NCBI GenBank assembly: GCA_015657535.1
Contig: JADHZB010001973.1
Span: forward strand, 15,521 to 79,520
Source: Nephromyces sp. MM_2019
Taxonomy: Eukaryota > Apicomplexa > Aconoidasida > Nephromycida
Direction of reading: 5' to 3'
DNA: 64,000 nt
This document shows, one piece after another, positions 12,765 through 26,528 of the stretch. The notes under the pieces were generated by a model that was given only the letters and a program-made list of their open reading frames with translations, was not told the DNA's origin and did not search any database. The translations under genes were made by a program, and so were the position numbers. Numbering within the stretch: position 1 is the stretch's first letter; every line of letters starts with the position of its first letter.

Positions 12765-13048
12765 GAAAACATATAGAAATACACGTATAGAAATAGATTA
12801 TAACAAAATATTTGTATCACATCATATATATATGTATGTAAACTAAGGCATACACAAATGTTTATAGCACTATCATCATGAGATATGATATAGTTATATA
12901 TATAACACTCCCCCCTTCTTAAAACATAACTTATGTGCACATATAAAAAACATACATATATAGCCCATCTAGTTCCATTTTTAAACACATCTATAACAAA
13001 CACACATATACTCCACCCAATTCCATTTTCACACACATATATAAAACA
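11447..13048. other. Intergenic between adhesin and Cdh1, both genes ending
   Basis: Downstream of the adhesin stop the sequence is AT-rich, with a TG-rich block at about 11800-12200. A (TA)n run sits at about 12738-12764, and the last 100 bases are CA-rich. It separates two convergent genes, so both 3' untranslated regions lie here. No exon-like stretch was found. Confidence 0.7.
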
Positions 13049-16037
13049 TTACCGAATCATAGTAGGTGTTTGGAAACGCATCTCTTGTTTCCCTGAAGAA
13101 TATATGGGCTGTTTAGAGGGGAAAATGTTCCAAAATCGTAGTGTTTCATCGCCAGCACCTGTAACTATATTTTGGCCATGTGGGCTCTCTGCTAAGTATA
13201 AAACACGGCATGTGTGGCCAGTCAGTGTTGCGATTTTAGTCATAGGGGGATAATTCCACACAATAATTTGATTGAGTGAATAGCCGTGTGTACTGACAAG
13301 TTCATTAGCTGTCTTTGACCAGGCTATATTACACACCTGTGAGTCTGTATCAATCTTGTTGAGTGCTTGATTACTAAAAAGGATTTAAATATGTAAAAAA
13401 TATGTGAATGTACACAAAATACATCATAGAATCCTCAGTTCTATGTTATGTATATATCATCCACATTCACCCACATACGCGCATGTAAATACACGTCAAA
13501 AGGTTCCAAAGATGTACACTCCCCCCCTCCAACCACACACACACCTCAAAGTATTCCAAAAACGTATAGTACGATCAGCTGTACCCCCTCCAGAGGCTAA
13601 TAGCCCATTTTGATGGGGACTCCAAGATAGGGCCTTGACAGCCGCCTGATGTTCAGTGATTTGTAAGACGGGTACATCATAGCCATGTTGCCAAATATTA
13701 ATAATATTGTCGTTTCCCCCACTCGCTAATTGTTTTTCATTTGGAGACCAACGTAGGCCACAAACTTCTTGTAGGTGTTTATCCCAAACAGACATAGAAT
13801 GCGTTGACTGTGTGTAAAACGAGAGATTGATTGGGGGAGATGAGGGTAGTCATTTTAAGGGATTTGTGTGTGTAGGGAGGTGGGGAGGGTTGTGTAGAGT
13901 TATTGATCGAGTGTGCTAGGGGTGGTGGTGGGAAAGGGGGGTGAGGAGGTGATGTGGGGAAGAGGGTTAGATTTTATGTAGAAGTGGTGATTGAGAGGGT
14001 TTGTAGAAAAATGAGAGTATTTTGAGGTAATGTCTATGTGTTCGATATTATAGATATAATTCGGTATACAATACCTAAAGTATTTCAGATAATGTATAAG
14101 TTTATATGTGTGATAAGTAAACAATTGGGTAAAAAGTTGGGGGTATTTGTAGTTTCTTGAATATAGACGCATGTATAACTAGGCAATGTTAAGTGCGTAG
14201 AGAGGTTGAGAATGACTATATAGGTAATGTGAGGGTACTAAATAGATGCTTAGGTATATAAAAAAATTATCTCAAATGTGTACGACTCTCCATAAAGAAA
14301 TCTATATGGGGTAAGAATGGGTTGAAGGTATCACAAGTTTTGTATTGTATAAACATATAAAATTTTATGGATAAATTATGCGTAGAGTGTTGCTAGATCA
14401 TTATGTGTATCCATATTTTCTGAACTAACCTGCCTAACATCATGATTGAAAATTTTACCATCTTTACTACCAGATGATAATATATTGCCATTCCAAGCGA
14501 TCGATCCTACTCTAAAACGGTGTCCTTCAAATGTACGTAATTTCTTACTATTTATTACGTCCCAAATTTCAACATTACCATTTTTAAGCCCAACAGCTAA
14601 GAGTGAGCCACTCGAGTCCCAATTTACACACGAGATGGCATCCTATATGAGAAAAAATCATATAAGATTGGATCAAAAGGCATAATTATGCTAACGCAAG
14701 TTTCCAATAGTGTACAGTTATACTCAACACATTCTTTTACTTATAAAATTTTTATACACTATCCCAAAACCTATCAAACCCCGCTAATGTATACACACAC
14801 GCCCCAAAAGCTATATATACACACCTCCATACCTATCTACAGCCCCCACCCCATGAATCAAGAGTGTACGTACAGAACAAATGTTTTTAGAATGTTCAAA
14901 TACATCAAATAATTTAGAAATTTTGCTCGTACAAGCACTTAGAAAATACACAGTTGATCCTAGGCCAACAGCGAGTAAATCAGAGGATGACCAATCAACT
15001 AAATTAAGGTAAAAGTCATCAATTAAATTGGGGGCATCTAATATCTTAAATGGGTCCTTTGATATCTTCCTTGAAGAAGGTTTTGTGTAGAATTTAAAGT
15101 AAGTTGGGTCTGCATCCTTGTGTGTAATAAGGTATGGATCTTGGTAGGGATAATCATAATGATTGGCTTGCTGTTGTAATAAATTTTTTGGGACTGAAGG
15201 AACATGCATACATGCAATTATATATGTTCATATTAAAGATATAATAATCCATACAGTAAAAAAATTCAGTCTTAGAAAATAGCATATGTACATATATATA
15301 TATATATATATATATACTCATTAGGCATATATACATACATAAATATATATATATATTGTATATGTGTTTATATTGTTGTACATGCTATCTATTTTGAGGT
15401 ATATATTTGATGAAAATATTACCATAGACAAACACATATACATCTATAAAAAGGGAGAACAAAAATATAATCTAATACTTAAACCATGTACACGCACAGC
15501 CCAAAAATATATATTCATATATTCCCTAATTTTACCAATGTTTTCATCATTTTCAAAGTAGGTAGATGTTGTGTGTGTACAGTTGATTCGATGCATAATA
15601 TTTCGGCTATATCTAATACCCAAATTAGATTTATTTTGCCTTAATGTATCTTCCAACCTCATTCGAGAATGTCTAATAGGTGAATAACGTTGTACTTGTT
15701 TTTGTATTATATTATAGAGGGCTAAAAAACGTTCATTTTTTGATACATTAACTGGTACTTGCTTCTTTGAGGCCTGGTTAATGGTGTGTGTAGTGTGTGT
15801 GTCATTGTTGTTGTCGTTGCTAATGAGTGATAACTCAGAGGACCTGCTTGAATTCCTTGAATTCATTTCATTAGGCCTCTCTGGTAATGTGTGTGTCTGT
15901 GGCTGATAAGGAATGTCACTAGTAGTGTTAGGATCAGAATAACTTGGCCAATTGTTACTCTCATTTTGAAATAGTGATCTAGTTAGTAAAAAGGGTGAAC
16001 TAGACATATCTGGATGTGTTAACCCGTTAGACTGCAT
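13049..16037 (-). CDS. FZR1: Cdh1/Fizzy-related WD40 activator of the APC/C
   Basis: Five minus-strand exons, 15536-16037, 14874-15193, 14430-14642, 13545-13807 and 13049-13373, give 540 residues in frame. The family core is plain: KILDAPNLIDDFYLNLVDW, then WD40 blades with LAVGLKNGNVEIWD, ASGGNDNIINIW, LASGGGTADRTIRFWN, STHGYSLNQIIVW and GAGDETLRFW. The protein ends TMIR, the C-terminal Ile-Arg tail that docks on APC3. DFYLNLVDWSS and THGYSxNQI point to the Cdh1 branch over Cdc20, though apicomplexans may have a single activator. The role is substrate recruitment for cyclosome ubiquitination at mitotic exit. The ~165-residue N-terminus is low complexity and Ser/Asn-rich. A canonical DRFIP C-box is absent; QRYSPIR is the nearest match. 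Introns of 171-622 bases contain CA or TG tracts. Confidence 0.95.
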
Positions 16038-19000
16038 CTTTGTATGTACAATTAATTGTTGGATTGGGGACTGGGTGAAAAAAATTGTGTATGTACAGTG
16101 CCCCTAAAACTAATTATATATGTCCCAGGAGTTATTTGTGTATTCCCTAGATTGATTTAACATATATCTTTGTATAGGATAAATAAGAGAGTGTATAGAA
16201 AGTGTGTGTATCCTGTGTGTAGTATACAGTTTTGGTTCAGTTTGGATTAAAATAATTTGTTAGATTTCTGTGTCATAAGTTCCGTCGGAGTTTGTGTCAA
16301 TTGTGATTCTTACCAATCCATGCAAATTGGCTTTACTTTGTGTGTGTGAGTATATATAGTGAAAGCAATTCATTTATGGATTATGTTAAGTATTCTCAAG
16401 AACATGACAACACCTTATATTTCTGTAAAAGCGATATATATATCTGACCAGCTAGGTGCATACAGTAATAACAAATTCAGCCTCATCTTTATTTTATTAG
16501 GTGGGTAAATAATATGTTCCTCCATTAATGGGTACTTATTATACCATTCAATATGATTTTGTTTGGAAGTGAGCTTAAATTGATGTATATATTTATGTGT
16601 GGCTAGTTATATTTATATAGATAAATATATCCAAAGTTTCTGTATATATGAAGTGAGAATCACATTTATTTATATATAAATATATATGTAAGATTATGCT
16701 TATGTAATCAAAGGTGTGCCTAAACCTCTATACATTTACCAAAATAAAAAGCTACATATATATATATATATATATTATACATATATATATTAGTTAAGTA
16801 GCTTAAATGGTACAAATATAGGGTGTTCAAGTAGGAGTATGTGAGTAATTGTTGAGTAATTCGTAGTTTTGGACAACAAATTGAAGTATATGTGTAGGGG
16901 AGTTTTTACCTACAACAATATTATCTTTTGTTTATATTCTATAATGTTTCTAAAAGTAATTAGCTTAGAAATATCCTTAATGCGATAAATATAACAAAAA
17001 AGCTGTAGTGTATTTGGGCTGTTGTTTGTGGTTAAGTTTTTTTGTTGTTGTTATTATTTGAATCTGTTTTGTTAGTGTGAATGTTTTTTTATGGTGGCTT
17101 CTGGGTATAATTTATATAAAAAGTAGTAACACGCTATGATGATAATTCTGATGATGGTTAATTAATATCCATTGTAAGGACTCAGAACTTGATAAAATTG
17201 GGATTATTTGTTGTAGTCAATATCTCACCAACTGCTAACACATAAATCTTTATATGTTTAAGGTAGAAAATATATGTGTGTGTAAATATAAATATGTTCA
17301 GTAAGGGTGAATATATAAATCTATATATATGGAGACGGTTCCTTAAATTATAGATGGTGCTTATGTGTGTGTGTATAAATATAAATAGTCGTATGTTGAT
17401 AAAAAATGGTTAAAAATTATAGATTTTTATAGTGTTGTTAAGATTCTAAAAATATTAAAAACATAAGATCTGAGCATTGTTTACTGAATTGAAGGTGTAT
17501 AATAATGTGTGAACTTTGTAAAAAGTTTGTTTAAGAGAGATATTGACTTTTGTATATAATTTCGTTATTAGTTGTTTGCGATATAATAAACGTAATGATA
17601 TATGTGAACAAAGTTGTTGCATTTGTATAATTTATTTTTTCCAAATGCCTATTTGATACTAATATTCAATTTAAGATGAATTTATAGGTTAAAAATTTTC
17701 TTATATATAAAAATATATACATATATATATATTTGAGAAAAATGGGGTAATATATAAATATGTGTAATAATATAAAAAAAGTATATACTATTTTATAGAA
17801 TTGTATTAAATCTTCTCAATTCAATTTTCAATGTATTGATTATTTTCGGAAAATTTTTTATAATGAAATTTTGATTTTAAATTAAAAAATTTAAATTTTG
17901 TTGTCTTTTATTTCAGATTTTCAAGCCAACAAAAATAAATGTAAAAAATTATTTTTTTAAAATTTAACCTATAAAATAACATACATGCTCTACACATGTT
18001 TTAAAGTTGATCATCACTTTTTATTATTTGGTAAATAATATATTTTATTTATTTACACGTATGAGTGTATTTATTTATAAATGTATATCTACACTCCAGT
18101 TTGTCTGGTATGTTATATTTTCAAAAATATATGTGTATGTGTGTGTTATAAATGTTTGACTTCACCTAATATATATATTTATGGGTAGTATATTTAATGT
18201 ATGCTATCATCTAATATATATATTTTATTTATATTTTTATTTATGTAATTCAATATTTCCGTACGTGTCGGTTAGCTTATGATATTATCTAACATGCATA
18301 TCTTTGCTAGTCTATGTGAAGCACTTCAAGATTAAATATATATATATATATATATATTTATATAATTGGAGCGTGGGGTTAGTGAACAACTTATAATTAA
18401 AAAGTATACATACAAGTGTAGTGCATTGAGTTCTAAAATATTACATGTGGATACTTATGAAAGTGCTGGGTTAAGCTTCCTATTCATACAAATTCCTGAT
18501 TTTCTTTTGTAGTAAACCTAGTGTTTTGTATATTATTTTATAATTTTTTTAATTTATTCCTCACATGTATCTTATTAAGCACGTAAAACATATTTTATAG
18601 CATTGTCAAGTTTTGATTATACATACACACACGTTGATTTCATAATCTGCAATCCTTTCATATCCAAAATGTGTATGTATGCATATTCAAGATAAATCTG
18701 CACATAAAATATAGATCTAGACACAATGTTACCTAGAAATTAAGATATAAATAATAAGTAGTGATTGATATGCAATAAATAGATATATTATAAACATTCA
18801 TGATAGACACACCTCTTTAAATTACAGATTTTATCTAAAAATAAAGATTTTCACGTGTCTTTATATTTACATTTAAATACTATAAATTCTTTACCGATAT
18901 TGTAGATATATAAAACTTCCCAACACATTTAAAATTTTTCTTTTAACAATGAATTCATAATTTGTTGACATAATTTGTTTTCGTAAATTTTTTCTAATTC

Positions 19001-20238
19001 AATGTACCCTTTAAAGTGAATGTATATCTTTCTATATATCTGTTTGTGTATTTGTGTATATGCCTGTGATTATGTCTGTACGAGTATGGCAATGTCTGTA
19101 TGTGTGTGTCTGTGTGCGTGTGAACCTGTGTTCTAATGAGTCTCTGCATAAACATCCATAACTCTACATGTCTTTGTGTGTAAACGTCTATGCCTGTTTA
19201 TGCCTCTTTACCTATATCTTAATTTGCCACTGTGTTTACTTGTGTATGTATAATCTCAATTCTATAAAAGAAAAATTATCCAACTTTTTACAACTTTACA
19301 GCCTAGTTATACAAATAATCTTACAAGAAATCTCATACACTTATATTTGTATGGAATTTCACTTTACGATTTTGTAAATGCTTTGGATTTCACAATTTTA
19401 TAAAATTAGAGCTTCAACGGGAAAATATATATATATCTAACATTCTTAACTATTATTCTATACAGTAATAAATTCTAAATGCTTTGATATTATTTGAGTA
19501 ATACTTTAGGAATGCACACATATCAATTTGACGATAATCGTATACAAAAATATGTAAAACAATTCAGGCCATTAATTTTTTTGTTTACAATTGATAATTT
19601 TTATATATATAAAAGAATACATAGCCAAGCTCATCATATTTACTATTATATATAGCCTTAATATTTCTAAACATACACACACAAAATATCTTCGAGGTAT
19701 ATATACATATTATACACAAACAGATATGATCCTAAAAATTTTAAAACACATAAACATCTTATAGTTGTATTTATAATATTATTATTGTGTTAAAGTTAGT
19801 TTAGACTTTTTAGGTTGAAGTTTAATTTTTTAATTCATAAAAATTTTTAATTTAAACTGTACTAGAGTTCATTTTAAAGTCAATTTTTTATGAAATTTTA
19901 TACTGTGGAAATTGTAACTTCATAACAAAAGTTATGGGTTTGAGAGATTTTAATAAAATTGTGTAAACTAATACAATTTATAAATGTTTTTCAACTCGAA
20001 TCATATTAAATTTTGGAGAAATACCCAAGAATCTAAAAAATAAAACAAGTGTCTATTTTGTATATATATATATATATGTTTATAAGTATATATGTGCAGA
20101 AATATAAATTTAAATAAATGACATATAGATGCATATACACACACATACATATTTGCAAAGAAACATATATAGATATATATACGTGTGTATATAAAATTTA
20201 CAATGGAAATTTGATGTGTAAATTGGAAATATTAATTA
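16038..20238. other. 4.2-kb intergenic region
   Basis: Very AT-rich DNA upstream of Cdh1 and downstream of the thiazole-kinase-like gene. It holds many (TA)n runs (about 16756-16790, 18336-18357, 20062-20077) and scattered TG tracts. No exon pair with matching phases was found. A minus-strand stretch at about 16250-16330 reads open but has no convincing splice partners. The minus-strand promoter of Cdh1 should lie at its left end. Confidence 0.7.
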
Positions 20239-23200
20239 TTAGTACATCGATCCTTCAGAATTTAAATTTTGTTGGATTTCTTCGATGTCAGTAAAAACAA
20301 CGAGTTCATCAGAAAGTTTGTCAGGTGATAATAATGTGCGGTAAAGTTGGTCAAGTAAATTTATAGCCTGTTGTAAAATTTATATAGAAAGTGGTATAAA
20401 GGTATGGCTGTGTATATAAAGTAGTGATGGGGGTGTAAATGTGTATAGAAAATGGTAAACAGGTAGAAGTGTTTATAGGGAGTGGTATTGATGGTGTAAA
20501 TGCTCATAGAAAGCAGTATAGATGGTAAAATATGTACTGGAAGTGGTTGTGGACGTAAAAGTATGTGTAGTAAGTGGTGTTTATGTATCGCTATATGTAT
20601 GTAAAAGTGATAGTTATGAAATTATAGATGTCGAAACTGTTTATAAAGTAAGCCTCAAGGTGTGGTGGCATGTTACATTTGCATGTGTGATGATATGTAT
20701 ATGTTTTACAAAATTCTTAATGTTTTATAGTTTACCAGTGATCCTGGCCCCTTTGAATCTTTTAGCGCTTCACGTGCAGCAAATTTATATACAGAGCAAG
20801 CTGGTAAGAGAGTTAATTTGTAATGAGGTTGCGTTTGAAATTTGGTTCGTGTGAAATAGTGTAAAAATGGTTTTTAATTTTAAGTAAAAAAAGAAGATAG
20901 CCCGTTATTTTGTAGATATTTTGGTATGTGTGAGTGTGTGTTGGTGAATATGTGTGTGTCAGGGAGTGTCAGTGTCGACGTATTTATGTGAATTTGCTTG
21001 TTTGCATGCATGTGTGTATATTTTTTTGTGTATGTGAGTATTTTCTATTAAGTATACTTTTGTGTATAAAACTTTGTTAGCGATTTTCTGTGCGATTCTG
21101 TGTGTGAATATGTATGTTAGTGTGTATGATCATAATAGATACCAGTAGTTACAGCCATAAAAGATTGGTCTGGTAGAACAGATAAAGCTGAGGCACTCAA
21201 AGCCCCTATGGCATTGCTTGTACCTGAGAAGTTATAGTATTTAATCGTTTTACTTGTTGTGTAACTTTATACTATTTGTGTGTAGCTAATTTTAAGCAAC
21301 TTTTATATGTACATGGTATGTGCAAATTCACTTGAGAATTTAGGTATGTTTACCAGGTATACGATTAAGTAATTTTGTGTCGAAGGATATCTTTGAAATA
21401 AGTGTGCCACAGTCATTGATAACCATATCAATTGGCCCTGTAAACAATTGGTAGAAAATCTATTAAGAAGTGCTTGAAACGTGTGGATAAGCGTTTGAAA
21501 GGTATGTTGCAAGGTATTTGAAAGTTACTTGAAGAAACATTTGGAAAGAATGTAAAAAGGTAATTTTAAAAGTGTAAAAAGTGTTTTGAAAGCGTATAAA
21601 AAGATATCTTGAAAAGCGTACGAAATTTTAAACGTGTGAAAGAAAATAGATTAAGAGTATATAACAAACATTCAAAGGTATGTGGAGCGTGTGGTAAACA
21701 GTGCTATACCTGTAACACATATAAGCGAGTTTAATTCGAAAGCTAGTTGGCAAAGTAGAGGAGCCTCAATGTCTAACCAATCCTTATAGCTTTGTAAATT
21801 TTCTATAATTTTCACATAATATATGTGTAATATCGTGATTAGCAGCTTATAAATATATATTTGTATTAACTTCAAAGTTAGTGTAAATACTGGACAAATA
21901 TATAAGTATGTAGATATATTTATATATATATATGTGTATTCAATAAAGTAATAAGCTTGGGTGGACACGTAGGTTTGCGAAATATATAATTCGAGATATA
22001 GGATTATATCCAAACATATAAATTGATAAAATTTTTATAAATTGAGACATAAACATTTACATATACATAAATATTCAAAAGTCTCACATAAATAAAGTGC
22101 GATTTTATATAAGCATCACGCAAAGAAGAGATATGAGTATGGTTATAGTAGGTGGTATAATAAAGGATCTTTTGTAGTTAAATAGTGTTTATATGTGTGC
22201 ATACATGAATGTGAGAATAATTGATAGTTAGCTTACCTGAGTATAACTTATTGTTGTGTATATCTTGTGACTTTAATTTTATTAGTCGAGGTTGGATTGG
22301 CTCAAGCTAGAAATATTAGTTGAAAAAGAAATTTTCAAAAAGTTTAAAGGTATGTTTAATTTAGCTCATAGGGAAATGTATATACAAATAGTTGTTATTT
22401 ACCATTTCTTTCAATCTTAAATAAGAGAATTCAACATCATTAGCCAGAGTAATATCGACGACAATGCATGAGTTGGAAGAATTTGTTGATGCTTTAGCCC
22501 TTATTAACTGTAAATTCAAAAATTTAAAATAACTAAGTTTTGCCTTATAATTTTTTGTATGTGTGTTGAAAATAGGTGGGGGAGGGGTTGAGGTATTGGA
22601 GTATTAATATCTAAGTAAGGATACATGTTTAGGGATACTTTTATAAATATTTTTGTGTGTAGATATGTGTGTAAAAGTATGTATATCTGGTTATAGGTGA
22701 GAGGACATGGAAGGATGTGAGGGACGATGTGTCAGGGAGTGTGTACGAATGTATGTGTATTTCTGAAATCTTAGTATGTATATTAAGTGCATATGTTATA
22801 TGTGTGTGATATAGGTATGGGTGAGTTCTGTAAAAGTATTAATATTGATTGTCTGTGTATGTTAAATGTGCGTATTGATGTGTGTGTATGTGTCTTTTGT
22901 ATGTGTGTGATTTGAGTAAAGCAAATTCGAGTATTGATTATGTTTGCTGGACTATTCAAGCTATAAAAATGTGTTTACCTCGTTTATTATGGTGGGTTGA
23001 AAATGGCCTATTTCAATAGCAATGTAAATGCTATTGTCAGATTCTTCTGATATGTGTAATTTTTTTAAAGAATTGTGTGTGTATTTGTGGAATAAAATAA
23101 TTAATAGATTAAAAAAACAGAAATTATTATTTTAACTTACGGTAGTTAAGGGCCTCATTGAAATTCATCGTTGAGTAATTGATACCACAAGCCGAAAGGG

Positions 23201-23958
23201 TCTCTATAGACCTGACATAGGCTGTTGAGTCTTCAATTTTACACACGACTGTGGGGTAAGCTTCTCGTAATTTCCTAAGGCAATTACTCATCCTTTCATT
23301 TGCAGCATGCTTCTGAACTGAGGACAAAACTTAGTGTAATTTTTGTAGAGGATGGTGTGTGTTAAAAGAAAAGTAATATTAAGAATTTAAAGTTTAGTAT
23401 AATTTGGGCAGTAATATGTGTTAAAAATTTGTAGCTTGGGGTATAGAGAGTTAAATTATATGAAGATGTGTAAATCTTAGGTTTGAAAGTATATTTAAGC
23501 TTGCTATTTTTATCTAGGGCAGTATAGGTTTGGTGTAAATGCTAAGGAAAAGTAAATAAGTTTGAGTGTATGTGAAAACTTATCCATTAAATATATTGCC
23601 AATAAATATGTTATTGGGTATACTAAGCATACATACACATACAGGTCCTAATAGTATAGGTCACAGTGTATCATCAAGACATACCATTTTGTGGTTTTAT
23701 ATTAATTTTTATGTCATTATTGTGAATCCCATCATTTGAAATTGAATCCGAATAACTTTCATTCTGTAGAGCTGAAGTTGAACTTAAATGTCTCTTATAT
23801 TTGTTTCTTTTTTTTATCAAATCATGGGTGAAATGTTTGGAATATGTGTAAAAGCGTCCAACTTTATTGGGATGGTTAAAATTGCTTAAATAAGTGTTGA
23901 AATTATCAACTTTGTTGAGGTTATTTAGATGTCGTAATTGAATTCTAAAATACATCAT
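20239..23958 (-). CDS. Hydroxyethylthiazole-kinase (ThiM) fold protein, probable pseudoenzyme
   Basis: Ten minus-strand exons: 23685-23958, 23141-23317, 22979-23046, 22403-22507, 22237-22306, 21710-21802, 21354-21437, 21143-21223, 20736-20800, 20239-20367. They give 381 residues with every phase matching. The C-terminal half aligns with ThiM from memory of the family: ICVTGPIDMVIND, KLLNRIPGTSNAIGALSAS, then AAREALKDSKGPGSLAINLL, which fits the ThiM KGPGSF element. Key ThiM motifs are gone. The TGxGC loop with the catalytic Cys reads PGTSN, LDPVGAG reads VDITLAND, and IRGNxxEI reads IKLKSQDI. ThiM phosphorylates the thiazole alcohol for thiamine synthesis or salvage, so this copy is unlikely to do so. 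The first ~65 residues are Asn/Lys/His-rich and could be a mitochondrial presequence. Family placement is strong; the loss of activity is inference. Confidence 0.85.
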
Positions 23959-26528
23959 TTTGTGATTCAGAATTTCAATGTTTTTGACATAATTTTTCCA
24001 AGAACAATTCAGCGATTTTTGAATTTTGTTGAAGATTTTCTAATCAAATTAAAATGAATTGTGGTTAAGTTTTTAAAGTGTTTATAAATTAAGCATAATT
24101 GGGGGGATAGTATATGCCTATAACAATGTGTTGTGTATGTACTTGCTGCTTGTATTATGCTTTATATAAGTTTGTCGTTGGCTCTGTATGTGTATTTTTG
24201 TGTCCTGTGTATTTATGTGTGTTGTGGGCTCTGCTGGTGTGTGTTTGCCTATATTTAGATCTTGCGTTTAATTATGAGCTAGTTTTGTAGGTTTATACTT
24301 TGGTAACAAGTTTTATTTGATTGGCTTTCATGTATCTGAACGTTAGACTGTTAGTATCGGTATGTGAATATCTCACCTTGGGTGTTTGTGGAGTGGTTGT
24401 AAGGGTGTATAGTATATGTGTGTGTGTACTGTATTTGTTTTATGTGTGTGTACTTGTGACTGTGTGAATATATATTTTGAGTAAGTATGTGTATATTGTG
24501 TTTGTGAGTGTAGAGATTGCGTACCTTTAATTGTATAAGTAATTTTATGTGTGTGTATAGTTAGTTCGTTTGGGTTATGTGTTTGTATTTGTAAATGGTT
24601 TTTGTTTTGGTTGAAGCTTTTACGAGTACTGTGTTTAAGAGAGAACTTTAATTTGTGTGTATAGTATAGATTGAAATTAGATGGTGTGTGTTGTTTGAAT
24701 TTCATTTAGAAATGACGAGTTTCAATAATGTACTATATAAGTATAATTAATTGTTAGATAATATTAACAAATCAATATTATTAATATGGAATCAACACAA
24801 AGTTTCAAAACAAACTTGAGTTGATGTAATAGCAACAGTTTTTGAATAGAGTTGATGATTTACATTCGTGCTGCATAGTATATATAGTCACACACACAAC
24901 CACATGAGTATTTCAACCAAAATAGTTGCCTAGTTGATAAATGCTTATATATATATATATATATATATATACAAGTCATACCGAAAGGTGAGCACACACA
25001 CACTCCAAAAGATAGTGTAGGATATGTATGTAGTTTAAGTTTTTACAAATGTAATAATTACACCATTAACCTAGATACAGATCCTCACGCACTATGTTAA
25101 AAGTAAGCTTTAGAATTCTTAAAGATTTATCAGCTAATCCAAACAAAGTTGCCACATATATCTGCGTGCTTTCATTAAATATTACCCATCGGCTACTTTA
25201 GGTAACAATATTTTCTTTGATGCTACTCATTTACGTTCAAAGCTCATAAAATACCTGTACTCATTTAATCTATGCACACTCATGTACAATACGCACATAC
25301 TCCCTACGTGTATACACATATAACATGTGATAAATACATACATTAAATACACACACTTGCAACACAAACAATTAAAACATAAAAACCACACTTCTTATAC
25401 ATAAATTAACATACAAATTCAATTAAATGACAAACCTACAACTACACATTTTATGATATTTCTGTACACACACAATTGAAATGCTATGCATACATACATA
25501 CCCAAAGCATCAAAAACATGCTTTGCGAACTCTTACAAAATACAGAGACGCACACACACATATACATAATTTTTCTAAAAATGCTCAAGTGAGCATATTA
25601 AGTAATTAAGCAGAGTCAATATGCATTCAATCTATATCCACTTAACTATTGTAATCTGACAAAAACAAAAATCAAAGGATAAAGAAATAAATATATAAAC
25701 AAATCTTAAAGTGTGCTTAAAACTTTAAATAGAAGCTAAAATCATATATTAAAGAAATAAAAAAACATATCTCACATTTTTTGTTTTACTTTATCATTTT
25801 AATATTTTTATTTTTTCAATGATTTTGATCAATTTTGACTCATTAACTGTATAATATATATTTAATTAATATATACAAAGTTTGATAATAAGAAAATTAA
25901 CATGTTATTTAATAAAATAATGACTAAAAAATATATAGGTAATCTAAAACTGATCCATTCAAAGTTTAAATATGGTTATAACTATTGGGTAATTAAATTT
26001 GTCCGCATAGCAGTTTAGTAGTCGAATTTCCTGTGTAAAGAATAGATATTTAAAAAATAATTCTGCTTATTCTTCTTGGGTTATTTGAATTAGATATGTA
26101 TAACTAAGAAACTAATACTTTTGAATATAATTATCGCTATGGTGTGAATTGTGATATGTATACAATTTGAGAAGTAGGCTTAAATGAAAGATAGAAATAT
26201 AGCCAAAGTAGTCTCATTTTCTACTTAGTGTTTTTATCTATATGCTTTAAAAAACTTTAATTTTCTTATCTTAAGCACATAAATTATAAAACACTGAAAT
26301 TAGGGTTGTAATTAATCTTGATGTGACTATACTTGCTTAGACTCTATAAGCTTTCCCCAAGCTATTTTTTTTCTTTATTTGAAAGAAGACGTTTATTATA
26401 AAATAACGATTCGCCACACTCTACAATGCTTCATCCCCTTACATGATTTAACATATAACCTTATAATTTAATATATAAACTTATAAAACCAATTATATGG
26501 TTTGAAATTTTTCTCATCTTCAAGTAAA
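23959..26528. other. Divergent intergenic region, promoters of two genes
   Basis: Separates the minus-strand thiazole-kinase-like gene from the plus-strand COX5b gene, so both promoters should lie here. It contains TG-rich DNA at 24120-24680, a (TA)n run at about 24949-24971 and CA-rich DNA at 25200-25570. Nothing coding was found. Confidence 0.7.

Noticed and set aside
16246..16340. Minus-strand stretch with an EF-hand-like DTNSDGTYD
   Set aside because: No phase-compatible splice partner, and the Glu at loop position 12 is missing. The nearby ATGGATTG|GTAAGA donor would create a stop if joined to Cdh1 exon 1.
21672..22013. 113-codon minus-strand ORF as a separate gene
   Set aside because: Its last third is exon 6 of the thiazole-kinase-like gene (21710-21802); the rest is intron.
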